34,390 bases of DNA from positions 1-34,390 of the forward strand of contig CAZVEV010000033.1 of assembly GCA_964625865.1 (NCBI GenBank), read 5' to 3'. A program made the translations under genes and the position numbers. Origin of the DNA: CAZVEV01 sp964625865. Its GTDB lineage: Bacteria; Planctomycetota; Phycisphaerae; SM23-33. Within the stretch, counting starts at the first letter, position 1. Each line of letters begins with the position of its first letter. Shown here piece after piece: positions 16,366-24,567 of the stretch. The notes below the pieces were generated by a model. The model was not told the DNA's origin, ran no database searches, and saw nothing but the letters and a program-made list of their open reading frames with translations.

Positions 16366-17553
16366 GTGAGCGAGACAACCGTGCGATTGAGTCTGCGAGA
16401 CAACACCACGGGGCAGGGCCTCGTGCTGACCGCCCTGGCCCTGCTGGCCGTCGGCGTGGTCATGGTCTCCAGTTCGCTGGTATCCGTGGGGACCTCCAGC
16501 GCCTGGTACGCGCGGGCGGACTTCAGGCACATCGTCTTTGCCGCCCTCGCCGCTACCGTCGTCCTGGTGCTCTGGCGCGTGGGATACCGCTGGCTCAACG
16601 CGGGGGAGAACTTCCCGTGGATTGCGGCGATCCTGCTGGGCGTGGCGCTGGCGACCACGCCGCTGGTCTTCGTGCCCGGCCTCGGAAGGAGCGTCGGCGG
16701 ATACTATCGATGGGTCCGCATCGGTCCGGAGGCTTACGGGATCGGCTTTCAGCCGTCCGAACTGGTCAAGCTGACGATGGTCGTCTTCCTCGCCGCCTGG
16801 CTGACCCGCCCGGATCGCGAGATGGACAGCTTCTGGCGGACGGTCCTGCCCGCGGCGGTTGTCATGGGCCTGTGCGTGGGGTCCGTCATCACGCAGGACC
16901 TCGGCACCGGCACGGTGATTGCCGTCGCCGCCTGCGTCACGATGCTTCTGGCCGGCGTGCGGTGGTACTACGTCGCGGGGATCGGCGTGTGGGGCGGCGT
17001 GGGGTTCTGGGCCATGCTGGCCTCGAGCCCGAGTCGATGGCAGCGCATCGAGGCGATGCTCGACCCGTGGAACGAGGCCAACCCGTGCGCGTACCAGTTG
17101 CGCCAGTCGCTGACGACGATCGGCACGGGGGGCTGGTGGGGCAAGGGGCTCGGCCAGGGGATGATGAAACGCGGCTTCCTGCCCGAAGACAGCACGGACT
17201 TCCTCTTCGCGACGATCTGCGAGGAGTGGGGCTTTATCGGCGGGGCGGTGTTGCTGGGGCTCGTGGGGGTCTGGCTGGTGCTGGCCAGCCATGCCGCCCG
17301 ACGCGCCGGCGACCGGTTCGGGGCCGTGCTGGCCGGGTCGCTGGGCTTCCTGATCGCCCTGCAGGCGGCGATGCACGTGGCGGTCAACGTCGGTTGGATG
17401 CCCCCGACCGGCATCGGCATGCCCCTGGTCTCCGCCGGCGGGACGCGCCTGGTGCTGATGGCCTGCGCGGTGGCCCTGGTGGTCTCGGTAAGCTCCCGCC
17501 GCCACAGCGACAAGCCCTATCCGTCGCCCGCAGCGGAACTTACCGCAACATAG
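16366..17553 (+). CDS. ftsW: FtsW/RodA/SpoVE family lipid II polymerase
   Basis: 395 aa from GTG 16366, AGGAG upstream. About ten membrane segments. SEDS-family landmarks: LLAVGVVMVSSSLVSVG in the first helix, FQPSELVKLTMVVFLAAWL in the middle, ITQDLGTGTVIAVAA, a large loop with YQLRQSLTTIGTGGWWGKGLGQGMMKRGFLPEDSTDFLFATICEEWGFIGG split across two motifs, and VNVGWMPPTGIGMPLVSAGGTRL near the end (usually PLPFISYGGSS in E. coli). SEDS proteins polymerise glycan strands from lipid II with a class B PBP partner, here the ftsI-type protein upstream. Position in the dcw cluster favours FtsW over RodA. It is the last gene of the cluster; no murG follows. Confidence 0.9.
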   Translation: MSETTVRLSLRDNTTGQGLVLTALALLAVGVVMVSSSLVSVGTSSAWYARADFRHIVFAALAATVVLVLWRVGYRWLNAGENFPWIAAILLGVALATTPLVFVPGLGRSVGGYYRWVRIGPEAYGIGFQPSELVKLTMVVFLAAWLTRPDREMDSFWRTVLPAAVVMGLCVGSVITQDLGTGTVIAVAACVTMLLAGVRWYYVAGIGVWGGVGFWAMLASSPSRWQRIEAMLDPWNEANPCAYQLRQSLTTIGTGGWWGKGLGQGMMKRGFLPEDSTDFLFATICEEWGFIGGAVLLGLVGVWLVLASHAARRAGDRFGAVLAGSLGFLIALQAAMHVAVNVGWMPPTGIGMPLVSAGGTRLVLMACAVALVVSVSSRRHSDKPYPSPAAELTAT

Positions 17554-17574
17554 CCCGCGCGGGCGCCATCGCCC
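17553..17574 (+). terminator. GC palindromes after ftsW
   Basis: A perfect 12-bp palindrome GCCCGCGCGGGC (17553-17564) overlaps a small hairpin GGGCG-ccat-CGCCC (17561-17574), right after the ftsW stop. No T run follows, so termination would need Rho or be imperfect. Confidence 0.35.
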
Positions 17575-17813
17575 GGCTGAAGGCTGTCCCCACGCCCTGT
17601 CTCGCCCCGTGCTCAGCCAGACCCTCCAGCACGCACGAGGCCGCGGCCTAAGCGACGATCTCCCGGCCGAGGGGGTACGAGGCGTCTGCGGTCGCGGCAC
17701 GCGGCTACGAGGCGGCTACGGGGCTTGGCCGCGGTGCGGACGGCCGCTTCTCCGTGGCGAGCGACGGGGCCATGCCGCCCCCAGCCAACCGGACCCACAC
17801 AGTTCTTGTGAGA
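17575..17813. other. intergenic DNA after the dcw cluster
   Basis: GC-rich DNA of about 240 bp with imperfect local repeats (GAGGCGTCTGCGG/GAGGCGGCTACGG) and no credible gene. It lies between the end of the wall cluster and the promoter of the PEP-CTERM gene. Confidence 0.5.
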
Positions 17814-17849
17814 ATAGTGCTTGACAGATCTGTGCTGATGCACTATACT
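17814..17849 (+). promoter_or_regulatory. consensus sigma-70 promoter inside a dyad operator
   Basis: TTGACA (17821-17826), a 17-bp spacer, and TATACT (17844-17849): the best promoter match seen in the window. An inverted repeat ATAGTGC (17814-17820) / GCACTAT (17840-17846) brackets the -35 and overlaps the -10. A second, perfect palindrome ACAGATCTGT (17824-17833) sits on the -35. Such placement is typical of a repressor site. The downstream gene is the PEP-CTERM protein at 17927. Confidence 0.7.
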
Positions 17850-17926
17850 AAGGGAGAAGTCGGTGCTCACAGTCCGATGCTCACCATATTGATTCGGACG
17901 GACGACAACACATAGAGGAGCAGCTC

Positions 17927-18781
17927 ATGAACCGGAGCAAGTGGACACTCGCCCTTACGGCGACGACGGTTGCGGTATTGCTTACTGTTGGAACTTCCCA
18001 GGGCGCGACGATTCTGCTCGACGACCACTTCGACAACGGCGACCTGGCCACGGGCGGCACCAATGGCGGCTTTGTGGTTCGCACGAACACCGCCGGCGGC
18101 ACGCCGACCGTGGTTGAGGCAGGTACCGATGCGAGCATGACGACCAACGGAGGCAATGACAACACGGGAATCGTCAGCGACAACTCGCTCGACCTGGCCG
18201 CCCAGTCTGCGGGGTTCAGCGCGACGTTTGTCATCACGAGCATTTCTGCAGATCCCAACAACAACGGCATGTTCGTTGGGATTCAGACCCAGAAGTCGGG
18301 CTTCTTCCGGGATTCGGGTCTCAAGAACTACGGCCTGGTGTTCTCCGGCAATGAGGGCAGAACCAGCAGCAGCGCCGGATTCGGGATGATTCGGGATGAT
18401 ATCGGCGGCGGGGGCGCCGCGACCATCTTCGACGATGACGACCTGGAGTTGGCTTCACTGCGCGACGGATTCACCGCGACGATCACGGCCACCCCGACCG
18501 GCTGGTCGTACGAGATCACCGGCGTCAACGACACCGGCGGCACGCCGACGACGTTCAGCGGCGCCGGCACGTGGGTCGGCTCGGGCGAGGACGCCTCGTT
18601 CTACACCGACCAGTTCGACAACGCCGACCACGCCAGCGTCTGGACGCAGCGGGGTGGCGGCGGGTCGAACATCACCACCGCCATCGACCGCGTCACCGTC
18701 TCGGTGATTCCCGAACCGGCGACGCTTGTCCTGCTCCTCGCGGGCGCCGCGGGGGCGGTCTTCCGCAAGAGAAGCGCCTGA
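17927..18781 (+). CDS. PEP-CTERM sorting-domain protein
   Basis: 284 aa with a signal peptide (LALTATTVAVLLTVGTSQGA) and a C-terminal PEP-CTERM signal: IPEPATLVLLLAGAAGAVFRK, ending in basic residues. PEP-CTERM tails are known targets of exosortase, which cleaves and transfers proteins to the cell surface or matrix; no exosortase is in the window. The body is Gly/Thr/Asp-rich, predicted all-beta, with repeated FDNGD- and TNGG-like motifs and no recognised catalytic site. GAGGAG lies just upstream of the ATG, and a consensus promoter with a dyad operator is at 17814-17849. It is transcribed alone: a hairpin follows its stop. Confidence 0.88.
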   Translation: MNRSKWTLALTATTVAVLLTVGTSQGATILLDDHFDNGDLATGGTNGGFVVRTNTAGGTPTVVEAGTDASMTTNGGNDNTGIVSDNSLDLAAQSAGFSATFVITSISADPNNNGMFVGIQTQKSGFFRDSGLKNYGLVFSGNEGRTSSSAGFGMIRDDIGGGGAATIFDDDDLELASLRDGFTATITATPTGWSYEITGVNDTGGTPTTFSGAGTWVGSGEDASFYTDQFDNADHASVWTQRGGGGSNITTAIDRVTVSVIPEPATLVLLLAGAAGAVFRKRSA

Positions 18782-18795
18782 GATGCACTCCAAAG

Positions 18796-18816
18796 CCCCA
18801 TGACGGCGTCATGGGG
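18796..18816 (+). terminator. hairpin after PEP-CTERM gene
   Basis: CCCCATGAC-GGC-GTCATGGGG: a perfect nine-pair stem with a three-base loop, 15 bases after the stop codon at 18779-18781. No T tract, but position and strength fit a transcription terminator or 3' mRNA stabiliser. Confidence 0.55.
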
Positions 18817-18968
18817 ATCCGTCCGATGCAGTCGGGGGGGCGTCGTCCAACCGGGCGCAAGACCTCTCTCCGCGCGTCGGTTGCAGGAATTCGTCATATC
18901 TGGTATCTATGCTCCGACTAATCGGTCCGTCGCGGCCGACGCGCGGACAGCACAGAAAGGACCTCCCC

Positions 18969-20048
18969 GTGAGCATTGAACTTCGCAGTGATTGTGACTA
19001 CGCCCTGATCGTCCCGACCTCCATAGGCGTTCGCCTGACGCCCGTCAACCGTCAGGCGATGCACTGCAGCGACACGTTTGTCATGCAGGCCACCAGCGCC
19101 GAGTCGAACGTCGCGTCGGTGGCGTCGTATCTCGGCCTGCCGGTCAAGATCCTCACCACGTTCGTCAAGGGCAGCCCGATTGCTCGCTTCATCAAGGACA
19201 ACCTGGCCAGCCGGCACATGGACGTCGAGGGCAAGGACGTGGACCAGGGCGGCCCGTGGGGCTATCGCCACCAGTTCAACCTTGCCGACAGCGGCTTCGG
19301 CTCGCGCGGGCCCCGCGTGCACAACGATCGCGCCGGCGAGGTCGGGCGGACGCTGAACGTCAACGACTTCGATCTCGAGCGGATCTTCGGCGACCAGGGC
19401 GTCCAGGTGGTGCACCTGTCGGGGCTGATCGCCGCGATGTCGCCGGAGACGGGCACCTTTTGCCTGGAACTGGCCCGGGCGGCGAAGGCCCACGGCACGC
19501 GGATCTCGTTCGACCTGAACCACCGCGCGTCGTTCTGGGCCGGGCGGGAGGCCGAACTGAGCGCGATCTTCCAGGAAATCGCCAGCGTCTCGGACATCCT
19601 GATCGGCAACGAGGAGGACTTCCAACTGTGCTTGGGCCTGGAAGGGCCCGAGGCGGGGGGCAAGGACTTGGCGGCCAAGATCGACGGGTTCAAGGGCATG
19701 ATCGACCGGACGCGGGAAGCGTACCCGGAAGCCTCGGTCTTCGCCACGACGCTGCGGGAGGTCGTCAATACCAACTGCCACAACTGGGGCGCCATCCTGT
19801 GGGCCGGCGGCCAGTGGCACGTCGTCGAGCCGCGCCCGATCACCGTGATGGACCGCATCGGCGGGGGCGACGGGTTCGTCGGCGGGATGCTCTACGCGAT
19901 CCTGAGAGGCTGGGAAGCCGACAAGTGGGTCCAGTTCGGCTGGGCCAGCGGCGCGCTGGTCACCACGCAGTTGATGGACTACGCCCAGCCCGCCGACGAA
20001 GAGCAGATCTGGAGCATCTGGCAAGGCAACGCCCGCGTGCGACGATAG
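18969..20048 (+). CDS. PfkB-family sugar kinase, probably 2-keto-3-deoxygluconate kinase
   Basis: 359 aa from GTG 18969, which has AGAAAGGA nine bases upstream; the frame stays open earlier without family similarity. PfkB/ribokinase fold: SAESNVASVASYLGLPVKILTTFVKGSPIARFIKDNL is the typical N-terminal pattern (residues split by the G-x-x-G-N-V-A motif equivalent), and D-R-I-G-G-G-D-G-F-V-G-G near 295-306 is the second signature with the catalytic base Asp301. The family phosphorylates sugars; the sequence ISFDLNHRASFW with SDILIGNEEDF resembles KdgK, which phosphorylates 2-keto-3-deoxygluconate from uronic-acid polysaccharide breakdown. That fits the nearby glycan-degrading genes. Exact substrate is inferred. 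Confidence 0.85.
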   Translation: MSIELRSDCDYALIVPTSIGVRLTPVNRQAMHCSDTFVMQATSAESNVASVASYLGLPVKILTTFVKGSPIARFIKDNLASRHMDVEGKDVDQGGPWGYRHQFNLADSGFGSRGPRVHNDRAGEVGRTLNVNDFDLERIFGDQGVQVVHLSGLIAAMSPETGTFCLELARAAKAHGTRISFDLNHRASFWAGREAELSAIFQEIASVSDILIGNEEDFQLCLGLEGPEAGGKDLAAKIDGFKGMIDRTREAYPEASVFATTLREVVNTNCHNWGAILWAGGQWHVVEPRPITVMDRIGGGDGFVGGMLYAILRGWEADKWVQFGWASGALVTTQLMDYAQPADEEQIWSIWQGNARVRR

Positions 20049-20098
20049 GTTGGCAGACACTGGGATGATGTGCGGGCACGTCTTGCCGCATTCGCTTC

Positions 20099-20665
20099 CT
20101 ACGATTTGTCAGTCTTGCCCCGTTCGTCCGTATCGTCGGGCGCCATTGGCTGTTTCACACCGGGTTCGAGTATTCTGGGCTTCCCCGCCGTTCCCCGTAA
20201 CGCTCGCAAGCCTACACGGGCGAATCCACCGTAGAGGCATATGCAGGCTACGTAAGCGATGACGCATGCATGGTGTCGATACTCGTCCGGTACCCAGAAG
20301 TTCCACCAGCTACGAATCAGCATGCGCCGCCCGGCGAGTATTTCACGTGCTGACATGACGATACCGCCAATACACCCCAGGCCGAACAGGGCCCCGATCG
20401 CCAGCGCAACAATCGCCCATCGCCGCGACCACCCGGGTGTCCAGATGCATCCGCAGTCTCTGCATTTGGGCTCGCCCGAGAAGGATATCCACAGCTTCTC
20501 GACCCGAGCGGTGTCGTTGCTGCCGCAGTGGGGGCATTGCGTGTAGTTCCCCCTCAATTCGACTGCGGGTTCAGGCAGTTGAACGCCCGAAGTGTTCGTT
20601 TCCTGGGTGGGATTCTCAGCACTCGTCATTGCTCTACTTGACCAGTTGAAGTTCTCGGGCCTCAT
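20099..20665 (-). CDS. zinc-ribbon membrane protein, function unknown
   Basis: 188 aa, family not recognised. ATG 20665 has AAGGTGG ten bases upstream; ATG 20629 (MTSAENPTQ) is an alternative. A four-Cys zinc ribbon (CPHCGSNDTARVEKLWISFSGEPKCRDCG, about residues 44-72) is followed by two membrane segments (WAIVALAIGALFGLGCIGGIV and HACVIAYVACICLYGGFARVG) and a polar Pro/Lys tail. The ribbon faces the cytoplasm if the N-terminus is inside. Similar zinc-ribbon plus two-helix proteins are common hypothetical proteins. It is divergent from the PIN toxin gene. Codon use appears less GC-rich than its neighbours. Confidence 0.7.
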   Translation of the reverse strand: MRPENFNWSSRAMTSAENPTQETNTSGVQLPEPAVELRGNYTQCPHCGSNDTARVEKLWISFSGEPKCRDCGCIWTPGWSRRWAIVALAIGALFGLGCIGGIVMSAREILAGRRMLIRSWWNFWVPDEYRHHACVIAYVACICLYGGFARVGLRALRGTAGKPRILEPGVKQPMAPDDTDERGKTDKS

Positions 20666-20703
20666 CGATCAAGGGCCACCTTGTGATCTGCTCAGATTTC
20701 GTT

Positions 20704-20728
20704 TGGTATGATCGAACGCGTTCCATAC
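20704..20728 (+). promoter_or_regulatory. candidate toxin-antitoxin promoter and operator
   Basis: An extended -10, TG-G-TATGAT (20704-20712), overlaps a nested dyad: GTATG (20706-20710), a perfect palindrome GAACGCGTTC (20714-20723), and CATAC (20724-20728). The site ends 25 bases before the PIN gene start. No good -35 is seen; TTGTGA at 20681 is 20 bp away. Autoregulated TA operons commonly have such operators. Confidence 0.45.
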
Positions 20729-20753
20729 GATATGTGCAGACAGGAACTTGCCT

Positions 20754-21230
20754 ATGCCTATCGTCCGTGTGTATGTTGATACATCCGTCTTCGGCGGGAC
20801 TCAGGATGAGGAGTTCGCCGAACCGAGTCGACGTTTCTTCCAGCATGTTCATGACGGCGAGTTCTCCGTACTGATCTCTCAGGTGTCCCTGGACGAGTTG
20901 TCCCTGGCACCGGAGGCTGTCAGGGGGATCCTGGAGAACCTGCCTGGGCAGCAGATCCATCGCATAGGGGTCACGGATGAGATCAAGGTATTGGCCGATG
21001 CGTATGTTGCCGCCGGCGCCATCGGGCAAGCGAACATCGACGACGCACTGCACGTTGCGGCGGCGACCGTGGCCCGAGCCGACGTGATTGTCAGTTGGAA
21101 CTTCCGGCACATTGTGAACTTCCAACGCATTCGCCGTTTCAACGGCGTGAATCTGGCAAGCGGATATCCCATGCTGGACATCCGCAGCCCCCTGGAGATG
21201 GACTATGGGGACCAAGACGAAGACGTTTGA
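20754..21230 (+). CDS. PIN-domain toxin of a type II toxin-antitoxin pair
   Basis: 158 aa from ATG 20754, with AGGAA seven bases upstream. The N-terminus VRVYVDTSVFGG is the usual first PIN strand with the first catalytic Asp. QVSLDELSLAP supplies the following acidic residue, and NIDDALHVAAATVARADVIVSWNFRHI holds the third and fourth acidic region with the SWN-x-x-HI motif. PIN toxins are Mg-dependent RNases, most often cutting tRNA or rRNA. The downstream 65-aa gene overlaps it by 26 bp and should be the antitoxin. The order is toxin first, unlike classic vapBC. A palindromic operator candidate lies upstream. Confidence 0.85.
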   Translation: MPIVRVYVDTSVFGGTQDEEFAEPSRRFFQHVHDGEFSVLISQVSLDELSLAPEAVRGILENLPGQQIHRIGVTDEIKVLADAYVAAGAIGQANIDDALHVAAATVARADVIVSWNFRHIVNFQRIRRFNGVNLASGYPMLDIRSPLEMDYGDQDEDV

Positions 21231-21402
21231 CTGCATCGCGTTCAAGCGACAGGCTCAGAAGCGCCTGCGGGAGGAGTATGAAGCGCGAACCGGCGAGTTC
21301 GACTCCTATGTCGACTTCATCAACGCCAAGGTCCACGAGGACCAATGGGCTCGCGACATGTGGGAGAGATTCGCTCCCGCCGGCCCCGACCGCGCCGGTT
21401 AG
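21205..21402 (+). CDS. probable antitoxin partner of the PIN toxin
   Basis: 65 aa. ATG 21205 lies inside the toxin gene (26-bp overlap), with GGAG seven bases upstream, so the two are translationally coupled. The sequence starts MGTKTKTFDCIAFKRQAQKRLREEY and is short, charged and helical; small proteins beginning with KTFDC-x-x-x-K-R are found next to this PIN type, where they are thought to neutralise it. No DNA-binding domain is obvious, which is unusual for an antitoxin expected to repress the operon. A weak hairpin (CGGGGC-atc-GCCCCG) follows at 21415. Confidence 0.7.
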   Translation: MGTKTKTFDCIAFKRQAQKRLREEYEARTGEFDSYVDFINAKVHEDQWARDMWERFAPAGPDRAG

Positions 21403-21414
21403 TAGACTCAGCGA

Positions 21415-21429
21415 CGGGGCATCGCCCCG
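21415..21429. terminator. hairpin between convergent antitoxin and sulfatase genes
   Basis: CGGGGC-ATC-GCCCCG, located between the stops at 21402 (+) and 21441 (-). It is symmetric and could end transcription from both sides. A related hairpin (GCGGGGC-AAC-GCCCCGC) lies at 24692-24708. Confidence 0.45.
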
Positions 21430-21440
21430 CGTTGACCGCT

Positions 21441-22835
21441 CTACTTCAGTCGTCGGGAATCACCCGTTGGGCGTTGTTTGCTTCCGCGCTTGCCGTAGTC
21501 GCCGAAGGTCTGGCGGGCGCCGGAAGCCAGCTTGAGCATCCGGGCCACGACGTCCGGGTTCTTCGCTGCCACGTCCCGCGACTCGGCGATATCGGCTGAC
21601 AGATCGAACAGGCGCGGGGCCTTCAGGTCGGTTATCCCCTTGTTCTTCTGCCACCAGGGGACCATCTCCTTCGTGCGAGGCAGGTGGAGCTTCCAGTGCT
21701 TCCAGAGGACCGCCTGCAGGTTGTCGCAATTGTAGTAGAAGAGCGCCTCGTGCGGGGACTTCGCACCGGGCTGCCCCGTCAGCAGCGGTCCGATGTCCTT
21801 GCCGTCGATCTCCCGTTTGGGCAGTTGGGCGCCTGCCAACTTCGCCAGCGTCGGCAGCAGGTCCATCGTGCACGCCAGTTCGTCGCACGTGCGCCCGGGC
21901 GGAATCGTACCCGGCCAGCGGACGATGCAGGGCTCCCGATGGCCGCCTTCCCATGAGGTGTACTTGCTTCCGGTCAGCTTGCCGGCGGATTGGTGTTGCT
22001 TGGCAAACTGCGGCGCGGGTCCGTTGTCGGACGTGAAGACGACAATCGTATTCTTGTCCAGGCCGAGCGTCTTGAGCGTGTCCAGTATCTCGCCCGTGGA
22101 CCAGTCGATCTCCTCGATAACGTCCCCGTACGCGCCGGCCTTGCTCTTGCCCTTGAATCGCGGGTTGGGCACGAGAGGCAGGTGGGGGTAGGTGTGCGGG
22201 AGATAGATGAAGAATGGGGTGTCCTTCTTCCGTTTGATGAACTCGACGACCTTTGCTGTGTAGAGTCCGGTGAGTTTGCTCAGGTCTGTCTTCTTCCTGA
22301 TGACCGTGCGCCCGTCCATGAAGACGGGGGAGTGGTGGAAGTTGAATGGCATGCCGTAGTACTCGTCGAACCCGTGGTTCATCGGGTGGAAGACCGGGTC
22401 CCCGCCGAGATGCCACTTGCCTACGCAGAGCGTCGAATAGCCCTTCGCCTTGAGGACTTCGGCTATCGTTATCTCGTCGGGGTGCAGCCCGAGATGCCTG
22501 TGCTGTTTGCGTTTCGGGCTGATCCCCATGTACAGCCCGCAGCGCTGGGGATAGCACCCGGTCAGCAGCGCCGCCCGGGAAGGCGTGCAGATACTCGCCA
22601 TCGCGTAGAACTGCGTAAACCGCACTCCCTCGCTCGCCATCGCGTCAAGCCGCGGCGTCCTGATACGCTTCGACCCGTAACACCCCAGGTCCCCATACCC
22701 GAGATCATCGGCAAAGACGATGATGATATTGGGCGCCCGTTTCGCAGAGGCCCCCGGCGACAACGAGGCACCGGCCCCGCACGCGAGCAAGCCGCCTGCT
22801 CCAGCCAGAAAAGTCCGTCGATCCATTTTCGTCAT
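21441..22835 (-). CDS. Tat-exported type I sulfatase
   Basis: 464 aa. The N-terminus MDRRTFLAGAGGLLACGAGA is a twin-arginine signal. Sulfatase landmarks: NIIIVFADDLGYGDLGCYG (metal-binding Asp43/Asp44), then S-I-C-T-P-S-R with Cys83, the residue converted to formylglycine by FGE, and AALLTGCYPQRCG. Further motifs are GKWHLGG, HGFDEYYG, FTSDNGPAP and the C-terminal ALFYYNCDNLQAVLWKHWKL. The enzyme removes sulfate esters from polysaccharides or lipids; planctomycetes carry many copies for sulfated algal glycans. The substrate cannot be fixed from sequence. GAGGAG lies upstream of ATG 22835. No maturase (anSME/FGE) is in the window. Confidence 0.93.
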   Translation of the reverse strand: MTKMDRRTFLAGAGGLLACGAGASLSPGASAKRAPNIIIVFADDLGYGDLGCYGSKRIRTPRLDAMASEGVRFTQFYAMASICTPSRAALLTGCYPQRCGLYMGISPKRKQHRHLGLHPDEITIAEVLKAKGYSTLCVGKWHLGGDPVFHPMNHGFDEYYGMPFNFHHSPVFMDGRTVIRKKTDLSKLTGLYTAKVVEFIKRKKDTPFFIYLPHTYPHLPLVPNPRFKGKSKAGAYGDVIEEIDWSTGEILDTLKTLGLDKNTIVVFTSDNGPAPQFAKQHQSAGKLTGSKYTSWEGGHREPCIVRWPGTIPPGRTCDELACTMDLLPTLAKLAGAQLPKREIDGKDIGPLLTGQPGAKSPHEALFYYNCDNLQAVLWKHWKLHLPRTKEMVPWWQKNKGITDLKAPRLFDLSADIAESRDVAAKNPDVVARMLKLASGARQTFGDYGKRGSKQRPTGDSRRLK

Positions 22836-22982
22836 CGCGAATCATCTCCTCGTCAGTCACATCATGGATCAATGGTAGCTTCCAGCAAGGCCCCCGTCGA
22901 GTGCGGCTGTTGCTCGGTCTCCGTGTTTCTCCGGAAGAAACGTCGCCCTGTCGGGCCGGTTTTCGGGAATGGGGGGCGGCGG

Positions 22983-23049
22983 TCCGGGGCGTTCCGCCAA
23001 GAGGCAAGCCGCTACGGGGAGAGCGAGACGGCCGATCAGGGCGTCGCGC
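22983..23049. repeat. 67-bp direct repeat, copy A
   Basis: Matches 24568-24634 at 62 of 67 positions, same orientation, 1585 bp apart; weaker similarity extends about 20 bp further left. It begins just upstream of the sulfatase start and ends before the URO-D-like gene. Confidence 0.8.
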
Positions 23050-23111
23050 GGAAGGGGAACGCATGCAGTTGTTTCGTACGCACACGTCTGTCGTGCGGAG
23101 TGAGGTCGGTG

Positions 23112-24395
23112 TCACATCTGGAAGATCGACTTGGTCATGTCGACCCACTTCCGCAGGCGCGTGCGGTCGCCGTTGATGGTGTAGACGTCGCGGTAGAGGA
23201 TCTCGACGTTCAGGTCGCCGGCGGCGGCGTAGGTGTCCTTCATGTCCTTTTCCATCAGGTCCCAGTCCGGATGGGCGCCGCTGATGTAGGCGGGGACCGG
23301 CTTGCGGGAGAACACGTAGTTCTTGCCGAGCATCTCGGCGGTCTCGGCGAGCTTCGACCAGCCGGAGACGGAGACCGAGCGCAGGTTCGGCATCGCCTCC
23401 AGAATCGGCGCCAGCCGGTCGTCGACGCGTTCGCAGCAACCGTAGTAGAGCAGGCCGAACCGTTCGGCGAGCTTTGCCAGGTAGGGCAGGACGAAGTCCT
23501 GGTACATCGCGGGGGAGATGCTCTCGGCCTCCTGGGACTCGGCCCAGCCCCAGATATCCTTCAACGTCGCGGGGGTGTCGTTGGGTTCGGGCAGGTCCGA
23601 GACGTACCCGTACATTCGCGGCCCGGCCATCTGGTTGTCGGTGTTGGCCACCAGCAGGCCCTCGGCCTGGAGATACTCGAACAGGGCGATCCGGTCTTCC
23701 AGCATGTAGGCCATCAGTTCGTGCAGGGCCTCGGGCTCGTCATAGACCCAGTAGAGCAACCGGTCATTGCCGAGAAACCGGTAAAGTTGCCACGTTAACC
23801 CGAAGAAGAAGTTCCCGTTGAACCCCGTATCGCCGTACTCGTCGATGCCGAACTCGTAGATGAACGGGTCGATATTGCCCACCTTGATCGGCAGGATGTC
23901 GCCCATGGCGTCTTCGAGCATCCCCTTGAACCGCAGCGTCCGCTCGCGATCGACGGCGAGGGTGCGCTTGCGGAGTTTCTTGATGTCGTCGGGGGTGGCA
24001 ATGGGGAAGCTGAAGCTGTAGGCGATGGAGGAGGCGTCGGGTTTGTGTGGAGAGTGGACCTCCACCGGCACGCCGTAGTCGGAGAATCGCATCCGCCACC
24101 CGATCCGGTACCACGGCTCGACGACGATGTCGTCGCCGAGTTCTTCCGCGTGGCGCAGTTTGATTCGCATGGACTGCTCGACCACCCGCAGGAACGGGTC
24201 CTCGCAGAGCAGTTCGCGTTCGGCAACGAAGCCGTCGATCCAGTCGGATTCGAACAGGATCACGGGGCGCTCGGCTTTCAGGTCGTGAACCGCTTTCCAC
24301 AGCCGCTTGCGCTCGTCCATCACGGGCAGGGCCGCAAGCTCCATCCACCGGGCCGCCAACTCTCGCAGAACGCTTCGGTCACTCTGAGAAACCAT
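23112..24395 (-). CDS. uroporphyrinogen decarboxylase-like (URO-D fold) protein
   Basis: 427 aa from ATG 24395 (GAGGAG seven bases upstream; the frame stays open to 24515 but that part lies in repeat DNA). URO-D fold features include KLRHAEELGDDIVVEPWYRIG, VGNIDPFIYEFG, YRFLGNDRLLYWVYDEPEALHELM and, near the C-terminus, FGLLYYGCCERVDDRLAPILEAMPNLRSVSVSGWSKLAE. The family includes true HemE and many corrinoid-dependent methyltransferases. The sequence lacks the short HemE signatures I would expect, so a methyltransferase-like or orphan role is more likely. The gene is bracketed by 67-bp direct repeats and has no operon partner. Confidence 0.75.
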   Translation of the reverse strand: MVSQSDRSVLRELAARWMELAALPVMDERKRLWKAVHDLKAERPVILFESDWIDGFVAERELLCEDPFLRVVEQSMRIKLRHAEELGDDIVVEPWYRIGWRMRFSDYGVPVEVHSPHKPDASSIAYSFSFPIATPDDIKKLRKRTLAVDRERTLRFKGMLEDAMGDILPIKVGNIDPFIYEFGIDEYGDTGFNGNFFFGLTWQLYRFLGNDRLLYWVYDEPEALHELMAYMLEDRIALFEYLQAEGLLVANTDNQMAGPRMYGYVSDLPEPNDTPATLKDIWGWAESQEAESISPAMYQDFVLPYLAKLAERFGLLYYGCCERVDDRLAPILEAMPNLRSVSVSGWSKLAETAEMLGKNYVFSRKPVPAYISGAHPDWDLMEKDMKDTYAAAGDLNVEILYRDVYTINGDRTRLRKWVDMTKSIFQM

Positions 24396-24567
24396 CACAG
24401 TTCTCCTCGGATGCTCGGACAGAGATGCCGCACGATCACGTGCGCCATGGGCGCATGATAGTCCCCTGCCGGACGCCGGGCAACCGTGAATGGAGATCGT
24501 TCCAGTGCGGACCACCGGTTGTCCCGGCGCGCCGGGACGGAGTCGCCGGGAACGGAGGACAGGCGGA

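Noticed and set aside
16234..17700. 488-codon minus-strand frame
   Set aside because: Antisense to mraY/ftsW, with no recognisable domains.
21990..23798. 602-codon plus-strand frame
   Set aside because: Antisense to the sulfatase and URO-D-like genes.
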